In this document: positions 45,326-54,696 of the stretch, piece after piece
Numbering within the stretch: the first letter of the stretch is position 1
Layout of the letters: every line of letters starts with the position of its first letter
Source: Pelobacter seleniigenes DSM 18267
GTDB lineage: Bacteria > Desulfobacterota > Desulfuromonadia > Desulfuromonadales > Geopsychrobacteraceae
Reading direction: 5' to 3'
Assembly: GCF_000711225.1 (NCBI RefSeq)
Contig: NZ_JOMG01000002.1
Coordinates: forward strand, 1,748,501 to 1,812,500
Length of the DNA stretch: 64,000 bases
Position numbers and translations under genes: made by a program
The notes under the pieces: model-generated
What the model saw: the letters and a program-made list of their open reading frames with translations, nothing else
What the model was told of the DNA's origin: nothing
Database searches by the model: none

Positions 45326-47167
45326 CTAAATAATACCATGAAGCGGTCCTCCCGGGGCGCCGAGCTGATCAACCTGTTTTTCTATTGCGGGATCATCCAG
45401 AAGTTCCGGCGCATGGTGGGGTTTCCGGCGCGCATCAATGATCAGCGAGCCGTTGCAGCCCCAGTGTTTGGCGGTGATGAAGCTGTCGATACCATAAGTG
45501 TCTGCCGCCGGATTGGAGCGGGTGAAAGTCACCCATAGCCAATTGTTCAGCGCAGTTGCACAGAAGTCGCTGTCATCAACAACAACAATCAGAGGGATTG
45601 CGGTCAATTGCGATGATCCGGAAAAGAAGGCACAAAAATCCAGGATAGCAGAATCTTCACCGGGGAGATAGTCGCTGCAAGGTGGCCCCTTGACCACGAG
45701 GGCCCCAGGGAGGATCAGCCGGGGCTCTTGAAAGCGTTCCGGCAACTGCAGCTGATCGGGCAGGGCCGTGGCCAGGGTTCGGCGACGCGGACCGACTGCG
45801 GCCAGCACCAGTTTGGAACCCTGATTGAGACCGTGTCCGCTGTAGTCGAGGGTGTCGATGGTCGTGGCGGTCTGAAAGTGGAGGTCACGACGCCAGTCGA
45901 TTCGTTCCAGCAGGTATTGGAAGAAAGTTGGAATATCGTGCAGGTCGAGTCTGGTGCGATCGTCTTCAGCCACGATCAACAGGTATTTAGCCAGGGACAG
46001 CTGCCCCTGGCCGAGAATGGCATTGGCCTGGGTCAGCAGCTCCTGCGGTTGATCCGGTTGCCGGTAGGGGGTATAGCGTTCGCTGCCGATGGCCAGCAGC
46101 AACGGATGAACCCCGGCGGCATCGACGGCATGAACGGCTTTGACTCCGGGCAGGACAGTGGGGATGAGCGCCCCGGTCAATTCATGGATAAAGGCCCCGA
46201 AACTGGTGTCTTCCTGCGGGGGGCGGCCGACGGTGGTAAAGGGCCAGATGGCATCGGGGCGATGATAGACCCGTTCCACCTTAAGAAACGGAAAGTCGTG
46301 CGCCAGACTGTAATAACCAAAATGATCCCCGAAGGGGCCTTCCGGTTTCTGCTGCGCAGGGTCAATGGTGCCGCTGATGACAAAATCGGCCTCGGCGGGC
46401 ATCGGCAGCAGCCCGGCCGGTTGTACCAGGGGGATGCGGTGGCCACCCAGCAGCCCGGCGAAGGCCAGCTCCGGCATGCCTTCCGGCAGCGGCATGACCG
46501 CGGCAACGGTCAGGGCAGGGGGACCGCCGACGAAAATGTTGACGCGGAACGGTCGGCCGCGGCGCAGGGCTTCCCGGTGATGCACGCCGATGCCGCGATG
46601 GATCTGGTAATGCAGGCCGATTTCCCGGTCCTGTTGATAGTCGTTGCCGGCCAGCTGAACCCGGTACATGCCCAGGTTCGATGCCCGCAGCCCCGGTTTG
46701 TCTGTGCTTTCCGAATAGACCTGGGGAAGAGTTATGAAGGGTCCGCCGTCGGCGGGCCAGCTTTTGATCTGTGGTAAATCGCTGATGTTCGCCTGACAGC
46801 TGAGGATCGGCCCTGAAGCGACTCGTTTAGGCAGCAGATGGAAAGCAGCGGTCGGAGCGGTAAGCAGGCCGCGTGGCGCCTTAACGAGGCTCTTCGGATC
46901 AAGCTTAAGCTTGACCAGGGTTTCGACATGGCGCAAGGTATCGCGAAACAGGTACCGGGTTCGCTCCAGGGTACCGAACAGGTTGGCAACCGCCGGGAAA
47001 CGACAACCGCACAGATTGGTGAACAGCAGGGCCGGACCCTGGGCCTGGTAAACCCGCCGTTGAATGGCCCCGGCCAGCAGTTCGGGGCTGATCGGCTGGT
47101 CGATGCGAACCAGTTGAGCAGTTTTTTCCAGGTCGTTGATGGCCTGACGAAGAGTCCTGTAACCCAT
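45326..47167 (-). CDS. UbiD-family prenylated-FMN decarboxylase, probably menaquinone pathway
   Basis: This 613-residue protein has the UbiD active-site stretch KPEGPFGDHFGYYS and, upstream, NIFVGGPPALTVAAVMPLPEG. The C-terminal region CNGSLIIDARRK matches too. UbiD enzymes use prenylated FMN made by UbiX to decarboxylate aromatic or unsaturated acids. Long members in Desulfuromonadales are annotated as menaquinone biosynthesis decarboxylases of the futalosine route, which fits a menaquinone-based respiratory chain. The substrate is inferred, not shown. No ubiX partner is in the window. Confidence 0.83.
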   Translation of the reverse strand: MGYRTLRQAINDLEKTAQLVRIDQPISPELLAGAIQRRVYQAQGPALLFTNLCGCRFPAVANLFGTLERTRYLFRDTLRHVETLVKLKLDPKSLVKAPRGLLTAPTAAFHLLPKRVASGPILSCQANISDLPQIKSWPADGGPFITLPQVYSESTDKPGLRASNLGMYRVQLAGNDYQQDREIGLHYQIHRGIGVHHREALRRGRPFRVNIFVGGPPALTVAAVMPLPEGMPELAFAGLLGGHRIPLVQPAGLLPMPAEADFVISGTIDPAQQKPEGPFGDHFGYYSLAHDFPFLKVERVYHRPDAIWPFTTVGRPPQEDTSFGAFIHELTGALIPTVLPGVKAVHAVDAAGVHPLLLAIGSERYTPYRQPDQPQELLTQANAILGQGQLSLAKYLLIVAEDDRTRLDLHDIPTFFQYLLERIDWRRDLHFQTATTIDTLDYSGHGLNQGSKLVLAAVGPRRRTLATALPDQLQLPERFQEPRLILPGALVVKGPPCSDYLPGEDSAILDFCAFFSGSSQLTAIPLIVVVDDSDFCATALNNWLWVTFTRSNPAADTYGIDSFITAKHWGCNGSLIIDARRKPHHAPELLDDPAIEKQVDQLGAPGGPLHGII

Positions 47168-47366
47168 GGCAAGATCTTTCTGTATTGCACAAGTGAAGAG
47201 ATTTTATACTTCAGCCGGCCTGAAAAGGCAATGCGGCTCTTGCCGGGAGGCAGTCCTTCTCGGTCGAATAAGCTGTTTTGGCACGATCGATGAATAGTTC
47301 AAATCAGCATAACCATCGATTGGGGAATTCGAGATATTCCGTTTTTCTGCTATGGAGAAGTTGTCA

Positions 47367-48986
47367 ATGCGTATCCGTCTGGCGATCAGATTTACGGTGA
47401 TTATAAGTGTGGTCCTGCTGGTGGTCATGTCGATTGCCGCTTTCCTGCATATCAATAAGGTGCAGAATGCCTTCATTGAGCGGGCCAAGGTGGAAACCGA
47501 CATGATTTCCGACATGATCCTGCGCGATACCTACCATATGATGCTGGAAAACGATCGGGCGCGCCTGCAGCTGACCATGGAGGAAACCGGCGCCTCGGAC
47601 CGAATCCAGCGAATCCGCATCCTCGGCAAAGCAGGAGTGATCAATTTTTCCAGCAATGTCAATGAGATCGGTACGACTTTAAGTGAGACGGACGACAGCT
47701 GTGCTTTCTGCCACCTGGCCGGATCAAAGGTCCTGATCGATGCGCCCATCGACTCCCGGAGCAGAGTCTTCAGTGATGAGGCCGGCAATCAGTATCTGAG
47801 CGTCACCCGGGGCATTTACAACGAGCCGAACTGCTATACCGGCGACTGCCATTTCCATTCGCCGGATGAGAAAAAGATCGGCGTCATCGACATGGCTGTT
47901 TCTTTGCGCGAGATGGTGGATGTGGCCCATTCGCACCATGTTGACGTCATCACCCAGACCTTGATCATGTTGCTGATTCTGTCCCTCTGCCATTATCTGC
48001 TGACCCGGAATTATATCTGCGATCCGATCCAGAGCTTGCTGGAACAGACCAAGGCCCTGTCCAAAGGCGACTTGACCGCCAGAATTGAGCGGACCGCACA
48101 GGATGAGATCGGCGAACTTGGCCGGTCTTTCAACGAAATGGCGGAAAACTTGGCCCAGGCCCAGCTTGAGCTCAAGGATTGGGGAAACACCCTGGAACAG
48201 AAAGTGGAAAAGCGGACGGAAGAGATCCATGCCATGCAGGATCAATTGCTCCGCTCAGCCAAGCTCGCCTCCATGGGGGAACTGGTCGCCGGGATTGCCC
48301 ATGAAATCAACAACCCGTTAACCGGAATACTGATGTTTGCGTCCTTGTCGGCCAAAAATCCCGATTTACCGACACAGGTCAAGGACAATCTGGAGCTGAT
48401 TGTTTCCGAAACCGGGCGCTGTGCCAAAATCGTTCGCGGGTTGTTGGAATTCGCCCGCGAATCGATCCCCGAGAAAAAACTCGATTCGATCAACCGGATC
48501 ATCCGCCAGACCCTGGAGCTGGTTGCCCAGCAGACCATTTTTCAGGACGTCAAGATTCGCTGCCATTATGAGGAGTCTCTCCCCCAGCTTGCCGTGGATG
48601 CCGATCAGCTCCAGCAGGTCTTCCTGAATATGCTTATTAACGCGGGGCAGGCCATGCCCAACGGCGGCAGTCTCTCCATTTCAACCGCCTTGGTTGAAGA
48701 TGCGGTGCGGATCGTTATCGAGGACAGCGGGGTCGGCATCAGCCAGAACGATATGAACCGGATCTTTGATCCCTTTTTCTCGACCAAGGCCCAAACCGGC
48801 TTCGGTCTCGGTCTGTCGGTTTCCTACGGCATTATCCGCAACCATGGGGGGCGAGTCGACGTGGACAGTAATCCTGGGCAGGGGACGCGGTTTTCCATTT
48901 TTCTTCCCCTTCAGGAAAGCCGGGATCTGCAGGTTGGCGGCGAAGAGCCAAAGCCCGAGGGGGGCGGTGCGGCTCAGGAGATGTGA
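47367..48986 (+). CDS. sensor histidine kinase with two periplasmic heme-c-type motifs
   Basis: This encodes 539 residues from ATG 47367 (GGAGAAGTTGTCA before it). A membrane helix is followed by a periplasmic domain with CAFCH at 112-116 and CYTGDCH, a CX4CH motif, at 156-162 in NEPNCYTGDCHFH. A second membrane helix (QTLIMLLILSLCHYLL), a HAMP domain, a coiled coil, HisKA (H312 in AGIAHEINNP) and an ATPase domain (DSGVGIS, FGLGLSVSYG) follow. It probably senses redox state or a heme ligand. The cognate regulator gene is convergent, with their 3' ends overlapping by 13 bp. Confidence 0.9.
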   Translation: MRIRLAIRFTVIISVVLLVVMSIAAFLHINKVQNAFIERAKVETDMISDMILRDTYHMMLENDRARLQLTMEETGASDRIQRIRILGKAGVINFSSNVNEIGTTLSETDDSCAFCHLAGSKVLIDAPIDSRSRVFSDEAGNQYLSVTRGIYNEPNCYTGDCHFHSPDEKKIGVIDMAVSLREMVDVAHSHHVDVITQTLIMLLILSLCHYLLTRNYICDPIQSLLEQTKALSKGDLTARIERTAQDEIGELGRSFNEMAENLAQAQLELKDWGNTLEQKVEKRTEEIHAMQDQLLRSAKLASMGELVAGIAHEINNPLTGILMFASLSAKNPDLPTQVKDNLELIVSETGRCAKIVRGLLEFARESIPEKKLDSINRIIRQTLELVAQQTIFQDVKIRCHYEESLPQLAVDADQLQQVFLNMLINAGQAMPNGGSLSISTALVEDAVRIVIEDSGVGISQNDMNRIFDPFFSTKAQTGFGLGLSVSYGIIRNHGGRVDVDSNPGQGTRFSIFLPLQESRDLQVGGEEPKPEGGGAAQEM

Positions 48987-50395
48987 TCTTTGACTGAGAT
49001 GCCGAGTTTTTTCAGCAGGGCCTGGAAGTTGGGCCGGAGCATGCCGGTTTCTTCAGCAGCTTTGGTGACGTTCCAGTTGTTACGTTCCAGGGCTGCATAG
49101 ACGAAGGCCTTTTCGACGGGTTCAACCGCCTGCTCGCGGACCTTGCGTTTCACTTCTTTGAGTTCTTCGGTATTGAGAGGGGCGGTGATCTCGGTGTTGG
49201 CTTCGCCGTCGCTGCGGCTGGTCGGAAGCTCCAGGCATTCGCGCTGGATCGTCTCACCCTGGGTCAGGACCACGGCGCGTTCGATAATGTTTTCCAGCTC
49301 CCGGACATTTCCCGGAAAAGAATATTCATGCAGGGCCAGATGAGCATCAGCGGATAACCCCTTGATCCCTTTGCCAACCTCTTCGGAAAACTTTTTCAGA
49401 AAGAAGTTGATCAGCAGCGGCACATCACCGGCGCGTTCGCGGAGCGGCGGCAGTTCGATAGGGATGATGTTGAGGCGAAAATAGAGATCGTCACGAAAGG
49501 TTCCGGCTTCAACCATTTTGTCGAGGCCGCGATTGGTCGCGGCGATCAAACGGATGTCGATGGGGCTGGCTTTGGTGCCGCCGATGGGAGTGACTTCCCG
49601 CTGTTGCAGCACCCGCAGCAGTTTGGCCTGGGTCGCCATGCTCAGATTGGCGATCTCATCAAGAAACAGCGTACCGCCGCCGGCAACGGTAAACAGGCCG
49701 GGCTTGGACTGCGTCGCCCCGGTAAAAGACCCTTTGACATGACCGAAAAGTTCGCTTTCGAGCAGGTTCTCCGGCAGGGAGTTACAGTCGACGGCCACAA
49801 AGGGTTCGTCTTTGCGTGGACTGTTGCTATGTACGGCCCGCGCGACCAGTTCTTTGCCGGTGCCGCTCTCGCCGGTAATCAGGACCGTGCTGTTGGTTGG
49901 CGCGACCTGCAGGATTCGCTGGAAAACCTTCTGCATGGGAGCGCTTTTACCAATAAAAGAACTGGTTATCGAATCTTCTGGAAGGCGAGCGTTGATCACT
50001 TCCGATTCCAGGGAAAGGATTCTTTTCCTGATCGCGGCACGCACCTTGTCGACGATCTGATCGGGTAAAAAAGGTTTGGTCAGATATTCAAATGCGCCGT
50101 TTTTCATGGCGTCCACGGCCGAATCGACGGTGGCAAAGCCGGTGATGATAATGACCGGCACATTTGGTTGCAGGACCTGAATGGTTTTCAGCACATCAAT
50201 GCCGCTCATGATCGGCATCTTCAAGTCACTGATCACCGCGCTGAAGTCCTCCTTTTGAAGTTTATCCATGCCGGCTTTGCCGTTGGCGGCAACCTCGACC
50301 TGATACCCCTCAAGAACCAGCGTCTGGCGCAGGCCTTCGCGAATAACGGCTTCGTCGTCGATGACGAGGATTTTATGGTCAGTATACTCACTCAT
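48974..50395 (-). CDS. NtrC-family sigma-54-dependent response regulator
   Basis: This encodes 473 residues from ATG 50395 at SEYTDHKILVIDDE; upstream in-frame codons give an unlikely leader. The receiver aspartate is about D57 (ISDLKMPIMSG). The AAA+ domain has GESGTGKE, the sigma-54 loop as GSFTGA (serine replaces the usual alanine) and LFLDEIANLS. The C-terminal Fis-type HTH is NVTKAAEETGMLRPNFQALL. It sits tail-to-tail with the heme-sensor kinase, an unusual layout for a cognate pair, and diverges from the redox operon at 51566, its likely target. Confidence 0.9.
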   Translation of the reverse strand: MSEYTDHKILVIDDEAVIREGLRQTLVLEGYQVEVAANGKAGMDKLQKEDFSAVISDLKMPIMSGIDVLKTIQVLQPNVPVIIITGFATVDSAVDAMKNGAFEYLTKPFLPDQIVDKVRAAIRKRILSLESEVINARLPEDSITSSFIGKSAPMQKVFQRILQVAPTNSTVLITGESGTGKELVARAVHSNSPRKDEPFVAVDCNSLPENLLESELFGHVKGSFTGATQSKPGLFTVAGGGTLFLDEIANLSMATQAKLLRVLQQREVTPIGGTKASPIDIRLIAATNRGLDKMVEAGTFRDDLYFRLNIIPIELPPLRERAGDVPLLINFFLKKFSEEVGKGIKGLSADAHLALHEYSFPGNVRELENIIERAVVLTQGETIQRECLELPTSRSDGEANTEITAPLNTEELKEVKRKVREQAVEPVEKAFVYAALERNNWNVTKAAEETGMLRPNFQALLKKLGISVKDHIS

Positions 50396-51565
50396 AAATC
50401 TGAAATGCCGCACTTGACAGAGAAAATTGAAGATGTTGATTTTCCGTTTTTGGCCCAGCTCGCTATGTTCAGCTGGGTGAACGGATATGGACATGTTAAA
50501 TCATTAGCAAAATTCACGCCGATTCATACTAATCGGGGTTGAATAGTGCCGTCAAGCGGATTGCCGCTAAATGCCCCGAATCTCCCGGCCCCGTTCCGAA
50601 AATAGTCGTAACGCCTGGTCGTGTTTCCTGGCGCTGTCGTTTAACCCGGTGAATTCTTAACATAATCGCATAATTTTATAAAGGCTGTGGCCGCAGATTG
50701 GGTGGTCGCCATCTTCCCCCCGACCGCGCGAAGGGTCCGGCTGAGCTCCAGCTACGAATCCTTGGGGTTGAGGCCGCCAGCGGCTGACCGGGTTGCCGAT
50801 GTCCCTATGGGTGTATAGAAAAAATATTCCCAGAGCCTCCTGCGCCGCTGCTGACGTCAGTAGAATATCCCTGAAGAATATTGGTAGTGGCAAGGATTTG
50901 CCGACAAGGTGACCGGTTTTTTCTTTTTTTCAGCAAAGAAAGAACGCTCTTTGTGGGGCGGGGACGAAAATAACCAGGTTTCGCGACTGGGTCTCCGATG
51001 ATTCCTTTGCTTGGCTGCGCAGGGGTGGTGCCGTGGTAACGCGGCTCTGTATACAATCTTTATGCGTGAAAAATCATCAATATATTCAAGTTGTTATCCA
51101 TCTAATGGTGGCGCGCTGGGCTAGGCATTTCCCGTCACTGTATGTTTATTCTATACACCGGAAGCTTTTCTCTGCCCACCCTTCCGTCTCAAATATTTTT
51201 AAAAAGATTTATCAAAACAGCTAGTTATGGCGATGATTTTTTTAATGGCCGAGCTGGCATAACCTCTGCAAAACCAGATGAGTGCAAAACTGGGTGATGC
51301 GGGTACCAGTTTGTGCAAAGTGCTATTTGACAGTGTCATGTCGAGACAACGGGTGCCGAAGGTTTCGGTGAGAGGAGGGCGGATCCTTTTTGCCTGCTGT
51401 TGCTCATGTGGGTCGGTTGTTACGTTTCTTTATTGTTACCCAACTGCTCCAGGCACCGTTGGCGCTGTTTGGAATGACCGACGCTGCGACTCAAAATAGC
51501 ACAGCTCACAGGCAGGCAGCTGTCGTGAAGCAGAACACTACAACCCAATTAAGGAGAAAATGATC
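50396..51565. other. 1.17-kb non-coding region between regulator and redox operon
   Basis: No open frame here has a ribosome-binding site or a recognisable product. Visible items are a CTGACGTCAG palindrome (50851-50860), pyrimidine runs near 50920, GTATAC near 51049 and a sigma-54-like site (51451-51466). The frame on the minus strand at 50657-50893 reads as Pro/Arg-rich low-complexity sequence and is not accepted as a gene. Long leader regions with several regulators, or a small RNA, are possible. Confidence 0.5.
51451..51466 (+). promoter_or_regulatory. candidate sigma-54 promoter of the redox operon
   Basis: AGGCACCGTTGGCGCT keeps GGCAC at -24 and GC at -12 with correct spacing, but the -12 box is GCGCT rather than TTGCT. 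It is about 115 bp before the first small gene. A sigma-54 activator is encoded just upstream on the other strand. Confidence 0.4.
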
Positions 51566-51724
51566 ATGATCGATTTTTTTCTGAATGTCGGCAGTGTTGA
51601 GCAGATTTATACGGTCGTTGATTTTTACACCTATATCAAAGGACTTGAGTATCTGATCTGCCTGTTGCTGTTCAGCATCTTCCCCATTTTTTACCGGTAT
51701 ATCCATGGCGGCGGCGAAGATTGA
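51566..51724 (+). CDS. 52-residue single-helix membrane peptide (HmcD-like in position)
   Basis: ATG 51566 stands 9 bases after AAGGAG (another ATG at 51560 is too close to that site). The product begins MIDFFLNVGSVEQIYTVVDF, has one membrane helix (LEYLICLLLFSIFPIFY) and ends HGGGED. It is followed after 84 bp by the pentaheme cytochrome gene. Very short membrane subunits of similar size accompany Hmc-type complexes in Desulfovibrio (HmcD), so a structural subunit of the redox complex is likely. There is no sequence proof of homology. Confidence 0.68.
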   Translation: MIDFFLNVGSVEQIYTVVDFYTYIKGLEYLICLLLFSIFPIFYRYIHGGGED

Positions 51725-51808
51725 TTCCGTGGCATGAAATGTGAGCATTGGAGCGGAGCGCCGGAAGGTTCCGAGCGCAATTCATTTGCGAGGCAAGGAG
51801 TAGAGGTT

Positions 51809-52336
51809 ATGGTCAACCCAGGAAAACAGCTGATCAAAGTACTGGCGATCGCGGCATTGTGTCTTTCGGTAGCTTTGAGCTGTTATGCAATGGATGATTT
51901 TCCCGATGAGGTGGAAATTTCCTCGCTGGAGAATCTTTTTGGACCCGTTGAATTTGATCATGCGTTCCATGTCGATGTCACGGAAAGCTGTGCCCAGTGT
52001 CATCACCATACCACCGGCGCCCCGGTGGTCAACGAGTACTGCGGCAAGTGCCACAATGCCGAGCAGGAGATGGATGTGGTGGCCTGTCAAGACTGCCACA
52101 GTGCCGATTCCGGGAGTGCGGAAAACCTGCAAAAAACAGCCACTGAATATTTCTTTCATGACGATAAACCCAACCTTAAAGCGGCTTATCACTTGAATTG
52201 TCTCGGTTGTCACCGGGCCATGGACGGTCCGACCGGGTGTGAAGATTGTCACGCCAAGACGGAAGCCGGGAATAAGTTTTATCGTTCTGGAAAGTTCGCC
52301 CCTGAGCCGGCCGCAGGCGGATCAGAACATCATTAA
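51809..52336 (+). CDS. periplasmic pentaheme cytochrome c (class III-like)
   Basis: This encodes 175 residues from ATG 51809 (AAGGAGTAGAGGTT before it). A signal peptide (ending near SCYA) is followed by five CxxCH motifs at about residues 61, 78, 93, 131 and 144 (CAQCH, CGKCH, CQDCH, CLGCH, CEDCH). FDHAFHV just before heme 1 supplies axial-ligand histidines, as in cytochrome c3/c7 proteins. It should exchange electrons with the periplasmic iron-sulfur subunit encoded next. In Geobacter Cbc-type complexes (I recall CbcSTU) a similar small cytochrome precedes the FeS and NrfD-like subunits. Confidence 0.88.
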   Translation: MVNPGKQLIKVLAIAALCLSVALSCYAMDDFPDEVEISSLENLFGPVEFDHAFHVDVTESCAQCHHHTTGAPVVNEYCGKCHNAEQEMDVVACQDCHSADSGSAENLQKTATEYFFHDDKPNLKAAYHLNCLGCHRAMDGPTGCEDCHAKTEAGNKFYRSGKFAPEPAAGGSEHH

Positions 52337-52381
52337 CAAGGATAATTTTGAACCCAGGGGCACTATCAAGGAGATTTCGTC

Positions 52382-53323
52382 ATGAGTAAAATTACACGGA
52401 GAAAATTTTTAGCCGGCAGCGTGGCGGGGAGCGCCGCTGTAATGATGACTCCGGCCAAAAAAGCGTTGGCTGCGGGTTCGTTTGAAGGTTTCCCGGACGG
52501 AATGGGTGTGCTGGTCGATCTGACCCGCTGTATTGGTTGCCGAACCTGTGAAGCAGCCTGTAACAAGGAGCAGAATCTGCCTGCCCCGGATAAGCCGTTT
52601 GACGATTATTCGGTGTTCGATGAGATCAAGCACGGGCAGAAAAGGCGCACCACCGAAAAAGCCTACACCGTGGTCAACCGTTATGAGCCGACTGGTTCCG
52701 CTCAGCCGGTGTACCGGAAAATCCAATGTAACCACTGCAACGAGCCGGCCTGTCTGACCTCTTGCTTCGTCAACGCCTATACCAAGACGCCCGAGGGCGC
52801 GGTTATTTATAATTCCAAGGTTTGTGTCGGCTGCCGCAACTGCATGATCGCCTGCCCCTTCGGGATCCCGGCCTATACCTACAGCTCGGCCTTTAATCCG
52901 GTCATCAAGAAGTGCATCTTCTGTTATGACACCCGTTTGAAAAAAGGCCAGCCGCCAGCCTGTGTGGAGAGCTGCCCGCAACAGGTCATGACCTTCGGCA
53001 AGCGCAAAAAGCTGATGAAGATCGCCTATGAGCGAATCCGGAAAAATCCCGAAAAATATGTTGATCAGGTCTACGGGGACAAAGAAGTCGGGGGCACCGG
53101 CTGGTTCTACATTTCCAGTGTACCTTTTGAGGAAGCCGGTTTCAGCACCTCGTTGCCGAAACATCCGATTATCAACAATGTTAAAGACTTTCTTGCCATC
53201 GTGCCGATGGTGCTGGCGATCTGGCCGGCCCTGTTCACCGGTTTTCACCTGCTGGCAACCAAGGGGAAAAAGTCTCACGGGCATGCAGACGATCACAGCA
53301 ATGACGGGCGGGAGGATCACTGA
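52382..53323 (+). CDS. TAT-exported ferredoxin-like subunit with four 4Fe-4S sites (HmcB/DsrO/NrfC-like)
   Basis: This 313-residue protein starts with a twin-arginine signal (TRRKFLAGSVAGSAA). Cysteine groups follow: CIGCRTCEAAC, CNHCNEPACLTSC, CVGCRNCMIACP and CIFCYDTR...CVESCP, enough for four cubane clusters. A C-terminal hydrophobic segment (FLAIVPMVLAIWPALFTGFHLL) would anchor it to the membrane, as in HmcB-type proteins. It passes electrons between the NrfD-like quinol subunit (start 3 bp downstream) and the cytochrome encoded just upstream. AAGGAGATTTCGTC precedes the start. Confidence 0.92.
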   Translation: MSKITRRKFLAGSVAGSAAVMMTPAKKALAAGSFEGFPDGMGVLVDLTRCIGCRTCEAACNKEQNLPAPDKPFDDYSVFDEIKHGQKRRTTEKAYTVVNRYEPTGSAQPVYRKIQCNHCNEPACLTSCFVNAYTKTPEGAVIYNSKVCVGCRNCMIACPFGIPAYTYSSAFNPVIKKCIFCYDTRLKKGQPPACVESCPQQVMTFGKRKKLMKIAYERIRKNPEKYVDQVYGDKEVGGTGWFYISSVPFEEAGFSTSLPKHPIINNVKDFLAIVPMVLAIWPALFTGFHLLATKGKKSHGHADDHSNDGREDH

Positions 53324-53325
53324 TC

Positions 53326-54639
53326 ATGAAAAAATTAGCAACCTACGGAGTCAAACCGCATGATTCGGCCGTCAAGCCGAACGGGCAGAAATGGACCCTG
53401 ATGGAAAAGCTGCTGCTCGGACTGACGCTGGATCAATATCTCGGCCAAGTGCTGCGGAATAAATTCAACTGGCTGCTGGCGATTATTTTTGCCATCGGTA
53501 TTCCGGCGATTATCTATCGCTATATTTTCGGGCTGGGAGCAGTGACCCACAGCTCCTATGATTACCCCTGGGGCCTGTTCCTTGGCTTCGGCCTGTTCTG
53601 CATGGTGCCGTTGTCGGCGTCCGGGTTCATGCTTGGTACCACGGTGGAGATTTTCGGGCGCCATGATTTCGAGCCGATAGAGCGACTGGCCCTGCTCAAC
53701 GGTTTGCTCGGTTATTTCTTTGCGGTGGTTTACCTGCTGGTCGATCTGGGGCAGCCCTGGCGCCTGGCCTATCCCATGGTCTATTCCTGGGGGCCGGCCG
53801 CGGTCCTGTTCCTGGTCGGCTGGCATGTGGCCACTTATCTATCAGTTCAGGTTGCCGAAGTATCGACGGCTTTTTTCGAGTGGATCGGTTTTCCCCGCGG
53901 CTATGAATTCATCCGCAAGGGGACCGTGGGGCTGACCGTGGCCGGGATCATCTTGTCGACCCTGCATCAGGGGGCATTGGGAGCGTTGTTTGTGTATGCG
54001 CCCGGCAAGGTCCATCCGCTCTGGTACTCGGCATCTTTCCAGTGGATTCATTTTTTCGTCTCGTCGATCCCGGCCGGGCTGTGCATGGTGATCACAGTGA
54101 GTACGGTGGTCTTCTATACCATGCGCTGGCGCTGTGACCAGCGGTTTATCGAGAGCCTTGACCGCATCACCATCTCCCTTGCCAAAGGCGCGGTGATGGG
54201 TTTGATCACCTACCTGTTCATCAAATTCCTGGCTGTCGCCCATGACAACGAATGGGCCTATCTGGCGACCGGCTGGGGAGCTTGGTGGTTGTTTGAGATC
54301 GGTTTCGGTGTTATTCTCCCATTAATTCTGCTGTCTTTTGGTATTCATCATCGCCTGGTCGGGGTGTGCCGGCTCGGGGCGTTGATTACGGTCCTGGGAA
54401 TTCTGCTGAACCGGCTCAACACGGCCCTGATTGCTTTTAACTGGAATCTCTATCAGGAGATTCCCCATGTTCTGGAAGTGATAATTTCGATTACCATTTT
54501 TGCCATCTACGTGACCACTTATCGCTTTATCCTGAACCGGTTACCGATTCTCTACCAGCTCAAAGCCAGTCCGGTGGAAGTTGAAGCCAAGGTTCCGGCG
54601 GTGGCGATAGCAAGAGAAGAAGTATCTGCAAGCGCCTGA
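53326..54639 (+). CDS. NrfD/PsrC-family membrane quinol oxidoreductase subunit (HmcC-like)
   Basis: This 437-residue protein has nine or ten membrane helices. Typical NrfD-family segments include YDYPWGLFLGFGLFCMVPLSASG near the quinol site, RLALLNGLLGYFFAVVYLLVD, LDLGQPWR-like VDLGQPWRLAYP and LSTLHQGALGALF. It exchanges electrons between menaquinone and the FeS subunit. Its length and the extra final helices resemble the HmcC/DsrP type. It lies 3 bp after the ferredoxin gene. A GC-rich hairpin follows before the next gene. Confidence 0.92.
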   Translation: MKKLATYGVKPHDSAVKPNGQKWTLMEKLLLGLTLDQYLGQVLRNKFNWLLAIIFAIGIPAIIYRYIFGLGAVTHSSYDYPWGLFLGFGLFCMVPLSASGFMLGTTVEIFGRHDFEPIERLALLNGLLGYFFAVVYLLVDLGQPWRLAYPMVYSWGPAAVLFLVGWHVATYLSVQVAEVSTAFFEWIGFPRGYEFIRKGTVGLTVAGIILSTLHQGALGALFVYAPGKVHPLWYSASFQWIHFFVSSIPAGLCMVITVSTVVFYTMRWRCDQRFIESLDRITISLAKGAVMGLITYLFIKFLAVAHDNEWAYLATGWGAWWLFEIGFGVILPLILLSFGIHHRLVGVCRLGALITVLGILLNRLNTALIAFNWNLYQEIPHVLEVIISITIFAIYVTTYRFILNRLPILYQLKASPVEVEAKVPAVAIAREEVSASA

Positions 54640-54647
54640 CGGCGGCG

Positions 54648-54678
54648 GTCCCGGGCGGGCAAATGTCCGTCCCGGGAC
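54648..54678 (+). promoter_or_regulatory. intercistronic GC-rich hairpin
   Basis: GTCCCGGG (54648-54655) pairs with CCCGGGAC (54671-54678), with more partial pairing inward. No T-tract follows, so it is not a standard terminator; it may protect or separate parts of the operon mRNA. Confidence 0.55.
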
Positions 54679-54696
54679 CATGAAAAGAGAGGGAGT

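Noticed and set aside
44304-47167. Possible joint function of the cysteine-synthase-family gene and the UbiD-family gene
   Set aside because: Same strand and close, but no known pathway joins them; adjacency alone is not enough.
50657-50893. 78-residue minus-strand frame in the long gap
   Set aside because: Low-complexity Pro/Arg/Gly composition and no translation signals.
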